DNA from: Limnobaculum allomyrinae
Lineage (GTDB): Bacteria > Pseudomonadota > Gammaproteobacteria > Enterobacterales > Enterobacteriaceae
NCBI RefSeq assembly: GCF_016649425.1
Contig: NZ_JADRCR010000010.1
Coordinates: 124,001-188,000, forward strand
Direction of reading: 5' to 3'
DNA: 64,000 nt
Of the stretch, positions 41,314 through 51,395 are shown piece after piece; within the stretch, counting starts at the first letter, position 1; each line of letters starts with the position of its first letter. The notes under the pieces were generated by a model that did not search any database, was not told where the DNA came from, and was given only the letters and a program-made list of their open reading frames with translations. The position numbers and the translations under genes were made by a program.

Positions 41314-42390
41314 TTACGATTTCCCACCTGGGATTTCATTAATCGCTTCCGGATTACGGGTGATGAACATCGCATCCCCATAACTAAAGAAACGGTATTG
41401 CTTCTCGACCGCCTGCTGATATGCCCGCATCGTATTGCTGTAACCGGCAAATGCCGATACCAGCATGATTAGCGTTGATTCAGGCAGGTGAAAATTAGTA
41501 ATCAGAGTATCAATAACCCGGAACTGATAGCCGGGATAAATAAAGATGCTGGTATCGCCAAAAAATGGCTCAATTAAATCTTGTTTCGCTGCCTGAGCCG
41601 CGCTTTCCAGCGATCTGACCGAAGTGGTTCCCACCGCAATTACTTTATTGCCCCGGGCTTTACAGGCTAATACGGCATCCACGACTGGTTGTGGAACTTC
41701 CGCATACTCAGCGTGCATCACATGCTGTTTGATATCATCAACCCGTACTGGCTGGAAGGTTCCTGCGCCTACATGCAGGGTAACGAATTCCATATTGACC
41801 CCTTTGGCACGCAATGCTTCCAATAGTGGCTCATCAAAGTGTAAGCCTGCCGTTGGTGCAGCGACCGCGCCGGGGCGCTGGCTGTAAACCGTTTGATAAA
41901 GTTCACGGTCAGCATCTTCATCGGGTCTGTCAATATAGGGTGGTAATGGCATATGCCCGGCGGCATTAAGAATCGTCAGAACATCGCGGCCATCGGTAAA
42001 ATGAAGCTCAAATAGCGCGTCGTGACGTGCTGCCATAATAGCCGGAATAGATTCATCATCTCCCAGCAATAGCTCAGTTCCCGGTTTTGGTGCTTTAGAA
42101 GCACGAACGTGGGCCAGTACTCTTCTATCGTCCAACACTCGTTCAACCAGAACTTCAATTTTCCCACCGCTGGCTTTCTTGCCAAACAGTCGTGCCGGAA
42201 TCACTCGGGTATTATTAAATACCAGTAAATCACCGGGGTTTAGCTTATTCAGCACATCGGTAAATGTGTCATCAGAGAGTGTGCCGCTAATACCATCGAG
42301 AGAAAGCATACGACAAGCGCTGCGTTCCGCCTGAGGGTAGCGGGCAATCAAGGATTCAGGAAGTTCAAATGAAAAATCAGTAACGCGCAT
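41314..42390 (-). CDS. queA: S-adenosylmethionine:tRNA ribosyltransferase-isomerase QueA
   Basis: A 358-residue enzyme that converts preQ1-tRNA to epoxyqueuosine-tRNA. Family features: [67 protein letters not shown] and [19 protein letters not shown]. Length matches E. coli QueA (356). It should be the first gene of queA-tgt-yajC-secD-secF, but a prophage island now separates it from tgt. Confidence 0.98.
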   Translation of the reverse strand: MRVTDFSFELPESLIARYPQAERSACRMLSLDGISGTLSDDTFTDVLNKLNPGDLLVFNNTRVIPARLFGKKASGGKIEVLVERVLDDRRVLAHVRASKAPKPGTELLLGDDESIPAIMAARHDALFELHFTDGRDVLTILNAAGHMPLPPYIDRPDEDADRELYQTVYSQRPGAVAAPTAGLHFDEPLLEALRAKGVNMEFVTLHVGAGTFQPVRVDDIKQHVMHAEYAEVPQPVVDAVLACKARGNKVIAVGTTSVRSLESAAQAAKQDLIEPFFGDTSIFIYPGYQFRVIDTLITNFHLPESTLIMLVSAFAGYSNTMRAYQQAVEKQYRFFSYGDAMFITRNPEAINEIPGGKS

Positions 42391-42568
42391 GGGTTTTCAA
42401 ATCTCAAAAAACAAGCGGCTTAGTCTAGAGCCAGTCGGATAAGGCTGCAACATATAAGGCAATAAAAGTATAAGAAAACCAGTAATAATCGACTTACTTC
42501 CCATAGTCTGGCAATCAAAGATGATAATAAAGCATATCAGTGATGTCAGATTACACTATAATTACCCC

Positions 42569-43150
42569 ATGAATTTTCTTGCTCACCTCCATTTAGCTTC
42601 ACTGGCCGACAGTTCCCTATTGGGAAATCTGCTGGCTGATTTTGTACGCGGTAATCCTGAAGGAGAATATGCTCCTGAAGTGGTTAACGGCATTATGCTG
42701 CATCGCCGTATCGATAAGCTCACCGATAATCTTGAACCGGTGAGAGAAGCTCGTCGCCTGTTTAGCCAACCTCATTATCGTGTAGCGCCTATTGCATTAG
42801 ATGTACTCTGGGATCACTTTCTGGCCCGACACTGGGAACAGCTTGAGAACGCTATGCCACTGGCCAATTTTGTCGTTCAGGCGAAAAACAACATCGTTCC
42901 TCATTTATCAGAAACACCCCCGGGGTTTCAGCACATCAATCAGTATATCTGGAGAGATCGCTGGCTGGAGCGTTATGCTGAGTTGCCATTTATTGCTGAT
43001 ACCTTACATAATATGGCTATTCGTCGCCCACGGCTGGAGGCGCTAAGCTATTGCATTGAGGATATTCAGCAACATTATTCCCCTTTAGAAGAGACATTTT
43101 TGCACTTCTACCCACAAATGATGGCACAAGCCAGAGCTAAACAATTATAG
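42569..43150 (+). CDS. acpH: ACP phosphodiesterase AcpH
   Basis: A 193-residue metal-dependent hydrolase that removes the phosphopantetheine group from acyl carrier protein. It begins [30 protein letters not shown], then [10 protein letters not shown] and [11 protein letters not shown], as in E. coli AcpH (YajB, also 193). ATG 42569 is chosen on homology; the frame is open to 42521. It is divergent from queA, as in E. coli. Confidence 0.96.
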   Translation: MNFLAHLHLASLADSSLLGNLLADFVRGNPEGEYAPEVVNGIMLHRRIDKLTDNLEPVREARRLFSQPHYRVAPIALDVLWDHFLARHWEQLENAMPLANFVVQAKNNIVPHLSETPPGFQHINQYIWRDRWLERYAELPFIADTLHNMAIRRPRLEALSYCIEDIQQHYSPLEETFLHFYPQMMAQARAKQL

Positions 43151-43379
43151 TACTTTCATTTAGTTAGCTAACAAAGCTAAAGTAAATTACCGTATAGCCG
43201 CTTTACAGGGTATGATGTTATGGTTATGTTTACCATCTGTAATAAGTGCCCTGATTAACCATAGGCGGAAGCTATCTCAGCAATCGGTCTGATATGCTTT
43301 ATGATCGATACCTTACTGCCTATACTGGCACACAAACTTTATTCCCTTATTTATCAACCTAATTGACAGGAGAGTTATT

Positions 43380-43982
43380 ATGGTTCTGGTTACTCGCCAA
43401 GCCCCTGATTTTACTGCTGCAGCTGTTCTTGGTAACGGCGAAATCGTTGAAAACTTCAATCTGAAGAATCATCTGAATGGCAAAGCAGCTGTGCTGTTCT
43501 TCTGGCCAATGGACTTTACTTTCGTATGTCCTTCTGAACTGATCGCTTTCGACCACCGTTATGAAGAATTCAAAAAACGCGGTATCGAAGTTGTTGGTAT
43601 CTCTTTCGATTCAGAGTTCGTACACAACGCATGGCGTAAAACCCCTGTAGACAACGGCGGCATCGGCGAAGTTAAATACGCAATGGTTGCTGACGTTAAG
43701 CGTGAAATCCAACAAGCATACGGTATCGAGCATCCAGATGCTGGCGTTGCTTTACGTGCATCTTTCCTGATCGACAAAAACGGCGTTGTTCGTCACCAGG
43801 TAGTTAACGACCTGCCACTGGGCCGTAACATCGACGAAATGATCCGTATGGTTGACGCACTGCAATTCCACGAAGAGCACGGTCAAGTGTGCCCAGCTCA
43901 GTGGGAAAAAGGTCAGGAAGGCATGAACGCATCTCCGGATGGCGTTGCTAAGTTCCTGTCTCAGAACGCTGGCAAGCTGTAA
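43380..43982 (+). CDS. Typical 2-Cys peroxiredoxin (AhpC/TSA family)
   Basis: A 200-residue thiol peroxidase. The peroxidatic Cys50 is in DFTFVCPSEL and the resolving Cys171 in GQVCPAQW. GGIGEVKYAMVADVKREIQQAYGIEHPDAG identifies it as a typical 2-Cys enzyme, close to the peroxiredoxin found beside acpH in Yersinia and Serratia rather than to E. coli AhpC. No AhpF is adjacent, so thioredoxin is the likely reductant. AGGAGAG precedes the ATG. The 229-bp upstream gap may hold an OxyR-type promoter, but I could not place a site. Confidence 0.95.
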   Translation: MVLVTRQAPDFTAAAVLGNGEIVENFNLKNHLNGKAAVLFFWPMDFTFVCPSELIAFDHRYEEFKKRGIEVVGISFDSEFVHNAWRKTPVDNGGIGEVKYAMVADVKREIQQAYGIEHPDAGVALRASFLIDKNGVVRHQVVNDLPLGRNIDEMIRMVDALQFHEEHGQVCPAQWEKGQEGMNASPDGVAKFLSQNAGKL

Positions 43983-44011
43983 TTAGCTGCTTGTTCTGAT
44001 TCTGATATTGA

Positions 44012-44039
44012 AAAGAGCCGCAATGCGGCTCTTTTTTTT
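44012..44039 (+). terminator. Terminator after the peroxiredoxin gene
   Basis: A 9-bp stem AAGAGCCGC / GCGGCTCTT with loop AAT, followed by T8. Strong intrinsic terminator. Confidence 0.95.
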
Positions 44040-44086
44040 GGGTGTTAGTTGGCCCTTGACCTTCAGCTTTGACCTTGGGTCTTGGT

Positions 44087-44348
44087 GTAAGTTTCGTCCG
44101 TAATAGTGTTGAGTTTACCTCAACGCCAGTGTAACGGCCGAGCAGAAGGGGTTAGCGAACCCCCTCTGCACTCCCACGCTTTCGCACAGGAATTCAGGTC
44201 GCTTAGGCGACTTCCTTTCTCCTTCGTTCAGCCTTAACGCACCGGCACAGAGCCGCTCCCGGCGTCACTGTGCCTCGATCAGCATCCATGCTGCTCGTGC
44301 TGGCTTCTCTCAGTCGTCAGCTGAATTCAAGTGCTCATAGTGAAGATC
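44087..44348 (-). repeat. Structured dispersed repeat family 2, copy B
   Basis: Read on the minus strand it begins GATCTTCA and ends CGGACGAAAC, with the same stem order as 20273-20998 but a single 3' module. Stems include GGCACAG / CTGTGCC, GTCGC-CTAA-GCGAC and GAGGGGGTT / AACCCCTTC. It is flanked on both sides by AAGGTC-like hexamer repeats (44055-44078 and 44349-44367) in inverted orientation. It fills most of the 453-bp gap between the peroxiredoxin and proY. Confidence 0.75.
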
Positions 44349-44380
44349 CAGGTCAAGGTCAAGTTCAAGATACCCAACAA

Positions 44381-44409
44381 AAAATGGCCCCGGTTATCGG
44401 GGCCATTTT
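44381..44409. terminator. Terminator after proY
   Basis: A 12-bp stem AAAATGGCCCCG / CGGGGCCATTTT with a 5-nt loop. It is A-rich before and T-rich after, so it can act in both directions. Confidence 0.9.
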
Positions 44410-44435
44410 CAACTAAATCCAACTAACAGCAGCAA

Positions 44436-45803
44436 TTAACCTGCTTTCTTCGATCCCATACCTTTCAAATAATAAACGCCTACCAGCAACGCTATCCAGG
44501 CAAAGCCTACATACAACGAGATACGGGTAGTTGGGAAGTAACCAATCAGGCCGATGATGCCAAACAGGAAGATCAGAGCGATAACGGAAGTGGTAGTTCC
44601 ACCGCGTAGTGGGAAATCCAACTTGCTGATTTGATCTTGCGTTAACTTACGACGGAAGCCTATCTGTGACAGCAGGATCATAATCCATACCCATACGGTG
44701 GCAAAGGTTGCCAACGAAGCAATAATCACAAAAACGTCTTCAGGAATAATGTAGTTCAGGTAAGCCGCAACCAACAGACCCGCCATCATGAACAGTACGG
44801 TAATCCACGGTACACCGCGTTTAGACAGCGTAGTGAACATTTTTGGTGCCTGCCCCTGCTCTGCCAGACCGTACAACATACGGCCTACGCCAAATACGTC
44901 ACTGTTAATTGCGGAAAGCGAAGCGGTAATGACCACAAAGTTAAGAATACCTGCTGCTGCGGTAATCCCCAGATTTTCAAAGGTCAGAACAAACGGACTG
45001 CCGTGAGTACCTACCTGATTCCACGGATAGATAGACATAATAACGAACAGCGTACCCACATAGAAAATCAGAATTCGGAAAGGCACAGAGTTAATGGCTT
45101 TAGGAATAGTCTTCTTCGGATCTTCAGCTTCACCCGCGGTGATACCGATAATCTCAATACCGCCATAAGCAAACATCACCATTTGCAGGGACAGAATCAT
45201 ACCAATAAAGCCATTGGCGAAGAACCCGCCATTAGTCCATAAGTTATGAATACCGGTTGGCTCACCCTGATTACCAAAGCCCCAAATGATGATCCCAATA
45301 CCCGCCAGAATCATAATAATAATGGTGGCAACTTTGATGAACGACAGCCAGAACTCAAACTCACCGAATACTTTGACGTGTACCAGATTAATCGCACCGA
45401 TAATTAGTACTACGCTCAATGCCCATACCCAAAGTTCGACATTTGGGAACCAGAAACTCATATACAAACCAAAAGCCGTCACGTCGGCAATGGCCACAAT
45501 CAGAATTTCAAAGCAGTAAGTCCAACCGGTGATATAACCCGCTAATGGCCCCAGATAATCCTGTGCATAGCGGGAAAACGCGCCAGCCTGTGGGTTATGA
45601 ACGGACATCTCCCCCAGCGCTCGCATAATGATAAAGGCGAAGACTCCACCAATGAGATAGGCCAACAGAACGCTGGGCCCCGCCATTTTTATTGCACTAG
45701 CAGAACCGTAGAACAATCCGGTTCCTATCGCCGACCCCAACGCCATAAAACGGATATGACGAGCGGTTAAGCCTCGTTTAAGTTTGTTGGTTTGATTTTC
45801 CAT
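44436..45803 (-). CDS. proY: Amino acid permease ProY
   Basis: A 455-residue member of the amino acid-polyamine-organocation family with about twelve membrane segments. [27 protein letters not shown] at the N-terminus, [20 protein letters not shown] and [19 protein letters not shown] match E. coli ProY nearly throughout. E. coli ProY is a cryptic proline permease; some homologues transport histidine. It lies downstream of brnQ, the E. coli order. Confidence 0.94.
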   Translation of the reverse strand: MENQTNKLKRGLTARHIRFMALGSAIGTGLFYGSASAIKMAGPSVLLAYLIGGVFAFIIMRALGEMSVHNPQAGAFSRYAQDYLGPLAGYITGWTYCFEILIVAIADVTAFGLYMSFWFPNVELWVWALSVVLIIGAINLVHVKVFGEFEFWLSFIKVATIIIMILAGIGIIIWGFGNQGEPTGIHNLWTNGGFFANGFIGMILSLQMVMFAYGGIEIIGITAGEAEDPKKTIPKAINSVPFRILIFYVGTLFVIMSIYPWNQVGTHGSPFVLTFENLGITAAAGILNFVVITASLSAINSDVFGVGRMLYGLAEQGQAPKMFTTLSKRGVPWITVLFMMAGLLVAAYLNYIIPEDVFVIIASLATFATVWVWIMILLSQIGFRRKLTQDQISKLDFPLRGGTTTSVIALIFLFGIIGLIGYFPTTRISLYVGFAWIALLVGVYYLKGMGSKKAG

Positions 45804-45831
45804 GCCGAAGTTACTCGTCTTTTCTCGTTAT

Positions 45832-45858
45832 AACGCCGCAGATTGAGACCGCGGCGTT
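45832..45858 (-). terminator. Hairpin between brnQ and proY
   Basis: An 8-bp GC-rich stem (AACGCCGC / GCGGCGTT) with an 11-nt loop in the 85-bp gap. It probably reduces read-through from brnQ into proY. Confidence 0.55.
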
Positions 45859-45888
45859 TATTATCAATAAATAATACCCTGTCTTAAA

Positions 45889-47211
45889 TTACGTTCTGGT
45901 TGCTTCCTGATGCAAAGGCATTAGGCGATCGACAATCATTGCAATCACTAATGTTACAACCGCAGGAGGCAGCCATGCCAGCCCCTGCTGTGCGCCAGGA
46001 AGATTATCAATCCAGCTCGGTAAAATGTGCGCTATTGCTGATGCTTTGATGCCATCCAAAATACCGACCGCTGATGTTACCAGCATTACCGGGATCATAA
46101 TACGACTTTCAGAACGCCACATGCGACTGGTAAAGCTTAATACAACCAATGCGATACAAGGAGGATAAATTGCAGTTAATACCGGAACCGAGAACTGAAT
46201 CAGGTGACTTAGCCCTAAATTAGAGATCACCATGGCAAAAATAGCCAGAATAAAGACCAGCGTACGATAGGATAACGGCAGTAATTTGGAGAAAAACTCT
46301 GCGCAGGCGCAGGTTAAACCAATCGCAGTAACCATACAGGCAATAAAAATCATTGCTGCCAGGAAAAAGCTGCCAAAGCCACCAAAGGTGTGTTGAATAT
46401 AGGCATGAAGGATCACTGCACCATTAGTTGCATCCGGTACCAGAGAGCCACTGCCCGAACCTAAATTAAACAGGCTCAAATAGACCAGTGTTAACCCAAT
46501 ACCGGCAATCAAACCGGCCACAACCGTATAACGCGTTAATAATGTAGGACTGGAAACACCACGAGAACGCGCCGCATTAACAATAATGATGCCAAACACC
46601 AGCGCGCCTAAGGTATCCATGGTCAAATAGCCTTCAACAAATCCTTTGGAGAACGGGATGTTTTGATAAACCTGTATCGCGGGTAAATGTTCTCCGGCAG
46701 GCCATAACAGTGCCGCAAGGCCTAAAACAGCCAGTGAAATAATTTTCAACGGCGCCAAAAAACGGCCAACGGTATCCAGCAATTTACCTGGATAGAGAGA
46801 AACCAGAATCACCAACGAAAAATAGACCAGACTATAGATGAATAACGGTAAGCTACTCTCTTTATCCGATAATAATGGGGCAATACCCAACTCAAACGAT
46901 ACGGTTGTAGTACGCGGAGTGGCAAACAATGGCCCTACTGCTAAATAGCAAATAGTTGCCAGTAGTAATCCAGCCTTATGGCCAATGGGAGAACTGAGTG
47001 CTTCAATACCTCCGCCCACTCTGGCCAGTGCAATCACGGTAACTACCGGTAAACCCACAGCAGTTAACAGAAAACCTAATGACGCAATCCAAACATTTTC
47101 ACCAGACTGTAACCCTACCATTGGAGGGAAAATAATATTACCGGCGCCAACAAACAGGGCAAACGTCATAAAGCCTAAGGCGATAATATCTTTAGAACTC
47201 AGTTGTTTCAT
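45889..47211 (-). CDS. brnQ: Branched-chain amino acid transporter BrnQ
   Basis: A 440-residue sodium- or proton-coupled carrier for Leu, Ile and Val, with about twelve membrane segments. It has [29 protein letters not shown]-type sequence at the start, [16 protein letters not shown], and [24 protein letters not shown]. Length matches E. coli BrnQ (439). It forms brnQ-proY; phoR, normally upstream, is not present here. Confidence 0.96.
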   Translation of the reverse strand: MKQLSSKDIIALGFMTFALFVGAGNIIFPPMVGLQSGENVWIASLGFLLTAVGLPVVTVIALARVGGGIEALSSPIGHKAGLLLATICYLAVGPLFATPRTTTVSFELGIAPLLSDKESSLPLFIYSLVYFSLVILVSLYPGKLLDTVGRFLAPLKIISLAVLGLAALLWPAGEHLPAIQVYQNIPFSKGFVEGYLTMDTLGALVFGIIIVNAARSRGVSSPTLLTRYTVVAGLIAGIGLTLVYLSLFNLGSGSGSLVPDATNGAVILHAYIQHTFGGFGSFFLAAMIFIACMVTAIGLTCACAEFFSKLLPLSYRTLVFILAIFAMVISNLGLSHLIQFSVPVLTAIYPPCIALVVLSFTSRMWRSESRIMIPVMLVTSAVGILDGIKASAIAHILPSWIDNLPGAQQGLAWLPPAVVTLVIAMIVDRLMPLHQEATRT

Positions 47212-47767
47212 ATTAAACCATTACATATTTATTAAATCATCCGCCAGAAATGTTGTTTTTTTCACATCGCAAATGCGTTGCATCAACCCCGTTTAACAGC
47301 ACAGAGGCCTGCCTTAAAGGCATTTTAACAACATTAAATTGGATAATTTATATACTAAAAAAGATGATTTTGTGGTGATTCCACCAATAACGGCGCTAAG
47401 TAAACACAATAATAGCCATAGAAAACAAGTCTTATTGGCGATCACAGAACAATTATCTAAACAAAGGTTAAATAGCAGTCTGAATGACACGCATTTTAGC
47501 ATAATAATCTATTAATTCATTCACGATTAGCTCATTTTTTAATCTTAAATAAAAACCGTTGCTTAGGGTTATTTTACTTTCGAATGTATCCGTTGAAATT
47601 TTCAGCACAGAAAATATCTAACGGTGTAATTGAGAGGATTGAGGATTTTACTGCGGTCACAATAATCCCACTGGCCATCCACCAATTTTTATTTCATCTG
47701 TGGATTCTGCTATCAGGTCAAAGGCAGATAAGATAGTTTATTCAGGCAACGGTATTGAAGGTAAACG
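47212..47767. other. Intergenic region between brnQ and the ada-alkA gene
   Basis: A 556-bp stretch between divergent genes, with no gene and no clear repeat. It must contain both promoters. No Ada-box-like sequence could be placed with confidence. Confidence 0.5.
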
Positions 47768-49267
47768 ATGACAGTCACAACACAAGGTGCCGCAATGAAA
47801 TTTAAGCCATTACGCTGGAGCGATGACTTCATGTATCAGGCGATTCTAAATCATGAGCAAAAATATGACGGCAAATTTCTTACCTGTGTAAAATCAACGG
47901 GAATCTATTGCCTGCCCTCTTGTCCCGCTCGCAAACCTTTACTAAAGAATATTCGCTTTCTGGCAACAGAGCAGGAAGCCATTGCTGAAGGTTTTAGAAT
48001 CTGTAAACGTTGTCGTCCTGACCTGTTTTATCGCGGAGAAAGCGTCGATGAGAATCTGTTTATTGAAATGTTGGCACGTATTCGTTCTTGCCCGTCATCC
48101 TTTAGCAATGTCAGCTCACTGGCAAAAAGCTGTGGTATCAGTACCACTAAACTTAATGAGTTAATTCGCCTGCATGCCCATCGTTCACCAGCAGACTTAC
48201 TAAATCGTGAACGTATCGACGCCGCCTGTTTTGCGCTGATTCATTCATCGCAGCGTATTCTGGATGTTGGTCTGGCCGTTGGTTTTGAAAGCGAAGCCAG
48301 TTTTCACCGGCAATTTGCTGCCCACATGGCCATGACGCCCAGCGCCTGGCGCTTATTGAATAACGGCAATGAATTTACGCTAAAATTACCCGATGACTTC
48401 ACCCCTGATTACGCCTGGCGTTACCATTTGCGTGATAAAGAGAGTTCGTCTGAATATCTTGATGAGACTGGTTTTACTAAAGCACTGTGGGTTCATGGAT
48501 ATCCGGTGGTTATTCATCTGCATATTGATGGGCCTACTGCCCGTTGCCGCTGGATGCTACCTGAGGAGTTTACCGCCAATAGTGAGCAGCCAGTGGGAGT
48601 AGAAATTCATCGTCAGGTAATGCTGTTGCTAGGACTGAATACCGATGTACAGGGATTTCGCAGCAGTGCCCGACAAAACAAACATATGGCTCGATTAATT
48701 GAATCCTCTTCTGCCATCTATGTCCCTATGACTGCCAATCCTTTTGAATCGCTGGTATGGGCAATTATTGGTCAGCAAATCAACCTGACCTTTGCCGCCA
48801 CGCTACGGCAAGCGTTGATTAAACTGGCTGGCCCGGTAATTCGGCAAGATGGATTTCGTATTCACCCTTCAGCCAAAGAGATTGCTGCGCTGGAACCGCA
48901 TCAGCTCACCGATATCCGTTTTTCTCGCTCAAAAGCTCAGTATCTTATCGGCGTCGCTAAAGCGATTGTCAGCGGAGAGCTTGATTTGGATGAATTAACT
49001 CGGGGTTCTGCCATTGTGGCTGAAAGAAAACTGTGTGAATTAAAAGGCATCGGCCCCTGGACTGCTCGTTATACGCTAATGCGCGGCATGGGATTTGCCG
49101 ACTGCGTTCCCGTTGGGGATAGTGGCCTTTACGCAGCCCTACAACAATTCTATCAATTGGATAATCGCCCCAGTGCAATTGAAACCGAACAATTAATGAA
49201 GCCATTTAGCCCATTCCGTACGCAGGCAACCACCTGTTTATGGGAAAGCCTGAGGAAAAAATCATGA
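47768..49267 (+). CDS. Ada-AlkA fusion: methylation-sensing regulator and 3-methyladenine DNA glycosylase
   Basis: A 499-residue fusion. Residues about 12-90 are the Ada zinc domain with Cys48, Cys52, Cys79 and Cys82 (GIYCLPSCPAR and RICKRCRPD), Cys48 being the phosphotriester methyl acceptor. Residues about 100-195 form an AraC-type helix-turn-helix (LDVGLAVGFESEASFHRQFAAHM). Residues about 205-499 are AlkA, with hairpin LKGIGPWTARYTLMRG and catalytic Asp451 in VPVGDSGL. The domain set suggests methylation-induced activation of its own operon. Its stop overlaps the start of ogt (ATGA). A start at Met10 (47795) is also possible. Confidence 0.92.
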   Translation: MTVTTQGAAMKFKPLRWSDDFMYQAILNHEQKYDGKFLTCVKSTGIYCLPSCPARKPLLKNIRFLATEQEAIAEGFRICKRCRPDLFYRGESVDENLFIEMLARIRSCPSSFSNVSSLAKSCGISTTKLNELIRLHAHRSPADLLNRERIDAACFALIHSSQRILDVGLAVGFESEASFHRQFAAHMAMTPSAWRLLNNGNEFTLKLPDDFTPDYAWRYHLRDKESSSEYLDETGFTKALWVHGYPVVIHLHIDGPTARCRWMLPEEFTANSEQPVGVEIHRQVMLLLGLNTDVQGFRSSARQNKHMARLIESSSAIYVPMTANPFESLVWAIIGQQINLTFAATLRQALIKLAGPVIRQDGFRIHPSAKEIAALEPHQLTDIRFSRSKAQYLIGVAKAIVSGELDLDELTRGSAIVAERKLCELKGIGPWTARYTLMRGMGFADCVPVGDSGLYAALQQFYQLDNRPSAIETEQLMKPFSPFRTQATTCLWESLRKKS

Positions 49268-49779
49268 GACCAATGAGCAAGAGCCTGATAAATGCCAAAA
49301 CGATTGGCATCTTTGACAGCCAGTTTGGTTCGCTGTCTGCCTGACTGGATGAATCAGATAAACTTATTCGTCTGTCATTTCATACCCAACAGGATCTGGA
49401 ATACGCTAAACAGCTTGAAGTGACACGTGATGACCATAAAGTTGAGTTTGTTGCCCGGCAAATCCGTGAATATCAGCAAGGCAAAAGAGTCAATTTCGAT
49501 TTACCGATGCATCTTTACGGTACGCCATTTCAGATAAAAGTCTGGAATGAACTGTGCCATATTCCATTCGGCGAAACCATAAGTTACCAAACTCTGGCAA
49601 CACGAGTTGGCAATCCAAACGCCTCCCGGGCCGTCGGCGCCGCTAATGGAAATAACCCGGTCAGCCTGATTATTCCTTGTCATCGGGTGATCGGAAGCGA
49701 CGGTTCGTTGACTGGTTATGAAGGAGGAATACCAATTAAAGAAAAGCTATTAGCTTTTGAGAAACAAAATGCCGGTTAA
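49264..49779 (+). pseudogene. ogt: O6-methylguanine-DNA methyltransferase Ogt, premature stop
   Basis: Methyl-acceptor repair protein translated from ATG 49264, coupled to ada-alkA. An in-frame TGA at 49342-49344 interrupts codon 27 (SQFGSLSA-stop-LDESDKLIRLSFH); homologues usually have an aromatic or small residue here, so a TGG-to-TGA change is likely. Downstream everything is intact: YGTPFQIKVWNELCHIPFGETISYQTLA, SRAVGAANGNNPVSLIIPCHRVIG with the acceptor Cys in PCHRV. An internal ATG at 49420 could give a 119-residue protein containing the catalytic domain but lacking most of the N-terminal domain. Confidence 0.88.
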
Positions 49780-49870
49780 TGATGCCCCAAATGGCCCCAC
49801 AGGACGCCGATAACGCATCATGGTAGTATCAATAACTCAATGATTATACCCGGAGCATTACCGACATTTT

Positions 49871-50194
49871 ATGGTTAAAACGCTGCTGTTATTTATTGCT
49901 ACTGCTTTAGCGGAAATTATTGGCTGCTTTCTCCCCTATTTATGGTTAAGAAAGTCAGCCTCGATTTGGATATTGTTACCTGCTGCCGGCAGCCTGGCGC
50001 TATTTGTCTGGCTGCTAAGTCTTCATCCTGCCGCCAGCGGTCGGGTATATGCGGCCTACGGTGGCATCTATATTGCTACTGCGCTGGTTTGGTTAAGACT
50101 GGTGGATGGCATCAGACTATCGATGTATGACTGGCTGGGTGCCACAGTGATTTTGGCTGGCGTATTAATTTTAGTTTCGGGTTGGAAAGCCTGA
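49871..50194 (+). CDS. ynfA: Small membrane protein YnfA
   Basis: A 107-residue protein of the YnfA/UPF0060 family with four membrane segments, related to small multidrug-resistance transporters. It contains [44 protein letters not shown] and [16 protein letters not shown]. Its physiological substrate is uncertain. It follows ogt but is separated by 91 bp. Confidence 0.93.
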   Translation: MVKTLLLFIATALAEIIGCFLPYLWLRKSASIWILLPAAGSLALFVWLLSLHPAASGRVYAAYGGIYIATALVWLRLVDGIRLSMYDWLGATVILAGVLILVSGWKA

Positions 50195-50220
50195 AGTTCA
50201 GGATTACCCACATAATATCC

Positions 50221-50251
50221 CTTGCCCGGCGGTTACACATAGCGGGGCAAG
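50221..50251. terminator. Terminator between ynfA and the MarR-GNAT gene
   Basis: A 10-bp stem with one mismatch (CTTGCCCGGC / GCGGGGCAAG), then an A/T-rich tail. It lies between convergent genes. Confidence 0.6.
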
Positions 50252-50297
50252 AAATAATTTTCGGATGAAGCATTCTCCATACTAACAGTATCTGTTT

Positions 50298-51206
50298 TTA
50301 ACCCAGTTTCTTTACCATCAGCACTTCACATGCATGGTGACCACTCGCCCCAACCCTTTCTTCCACATACTCAAACCCCACCGATTCATATAATTTCAGG
50401 GACTCTTTTAACGTTGCGGTACTTTCCAGATAGCAATAGTCATACCCCTGTTGACGGGCAAACTCCAAGGCGGTAATCACCATACGGCGGGCAATACCCA
50501 TCCCCCTGACGGAAGGCAAAAAATAGAGCTTTTGTAATTCACAATACCCCTCTTCCATTGGTGCGATACCAACACCACCGGATACCATGCCATCCAGTTC
50601 AACGACCCAATACGCACTACCCTGCTGGCTATATACATCTGACAGTTGATGAAGTATTGGATCGGAGAAGCTAAAACCTTCTTGCCCTAATAAACCATAC
50701 TCACTAAATACGGACATGATAATCTCAGCAATCGCTGCATTATCTCTGGCTTCAATTGGGCGAATGGTAATGGTTCTGGAAGACTGTCTGGCGACACTCT
50801 GTATCGCTAAGACATATTTCTTCATTGAAGACATCAACGTTTGATACTCATCTGAACCCAGTTGCTGAAGAATTTTAGTGTTGTAAGCATTAGCCAGACT
50901 ATTCAGTTGTTCCAACTGTTTTCGACCGGCTTTGGTTAACTGGTTCAATGTACTACGGCCATCAATCGGGTTAGGGTATATCTCTATCAACCCCTGCTGT
51001 TTTAACCCTTGCAGAATACGACTCACGCTGGATTTATCGACCTTAAGTACCGTCGCCAGTTCCAGACCAGATAAAGGATGTTCATCAAGTTCAATCAAAC
51101 TATGGGCCTGCAAAGGGGAAAGCTGAGTTCCGCTGACCCACTTGTCCATTACCCCCAGTTCTCTTACTAAAACTCTTGACAGAAAGCGTAAAGATGTCGG
51201 TTCCAT
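50298..51206 (-). CDS. MarR-type regulator fused to a GNAT acetyltransferase
   Basis: A 302-residue fusion. Residues about 1-140 form a winged-helix MarR domain (LSPLQAHSLIELDEHPLSGLELATVLKVDKSSVSRILQGL, then the wing PNPIDGRSTLNQLT). Residues about 150-302 are a GNAT domain with the acetyl-CoA loop LPSVRGMGIARRMV and LYESVGFEYVEE. Three starts are possible: TTG 51236, ATG 51227 and ATG 51206; the last is favoured because GAGTGG lies just upstream. It is divergent from a LysE-type exporter, and a perfect palindrome lies between them. Effector and acetylation target are unknown. Confidence 0.87.
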   Translation of the reverse strand: MEPTSLRFLSRVLVRELGVMDKWVSGTQLSPLQAHSLIELDEHPLSGLELATVLKVDKSSVSRILQGLKQQGLIEIYPNPIDGRSTLNQLTKAGRKQLEQLNSLANAYNTKILQQLGSDEYQTLMSSMKKYVLAIQSVARQSSRTITIRPIEARDNAAIAEIIMSVFSEYGLLGQEGFSFSDPILHQLSDVYSQQGSAYWVVELDGMVSGGVGIAPMEEGYCELQKLYFLPSVRGMGIARRMVITALEFARQQGYDYCYLESTATLKESLKLYESVGFEYVEERVGASGHHACEVLMVKKLG

Positions 51207-51226
51207 ATCCCACTCAAATATAGTCA

Positions 51227-51256
51227 TTAATATCAACTTAATTTAGTTGATATTAA
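51227..51256. promoter_or_regulatory. Palindromic operator of the MarR-GNAT regulator
   Basis: A perfect 11-bp inverted repeat TTAATATCAAC / GTTGATATTAA with an 8-nt centre, just upstream of the regulator gene. Size and AT-rich symmetry fit a MarR-family binding site, probably autoregulatory and possibly also controlling the divergent exporter. Confidence 0.7.
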
Positions 51257-51395
51257 CAACCAATTCAATATCCAGCGGAAAAGAAATTAAATCAGCGCAA
51301 TAACAAATCAGTGATTGATTATTGTTGAAAAAATCAGCTATAACAGAAGTGTTCCCATCCTACTGAACCAATCCACCGACCAGAAGGGATGACTT

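Noticed and set aside
47500-47767. A tRNA or small gene in the brnQ/ada-alkA gap
   Set aside because: No cloverleaf and no open frame with a ribosome site could be found.
49342-49344. Selenocysteine or programmed read-through at the ogt TGA
   Set aside because: The site is not a conserved Cys/Sec position and no SECIS-like hairpin was seen directly downstream; a simple nonsense change explains it.
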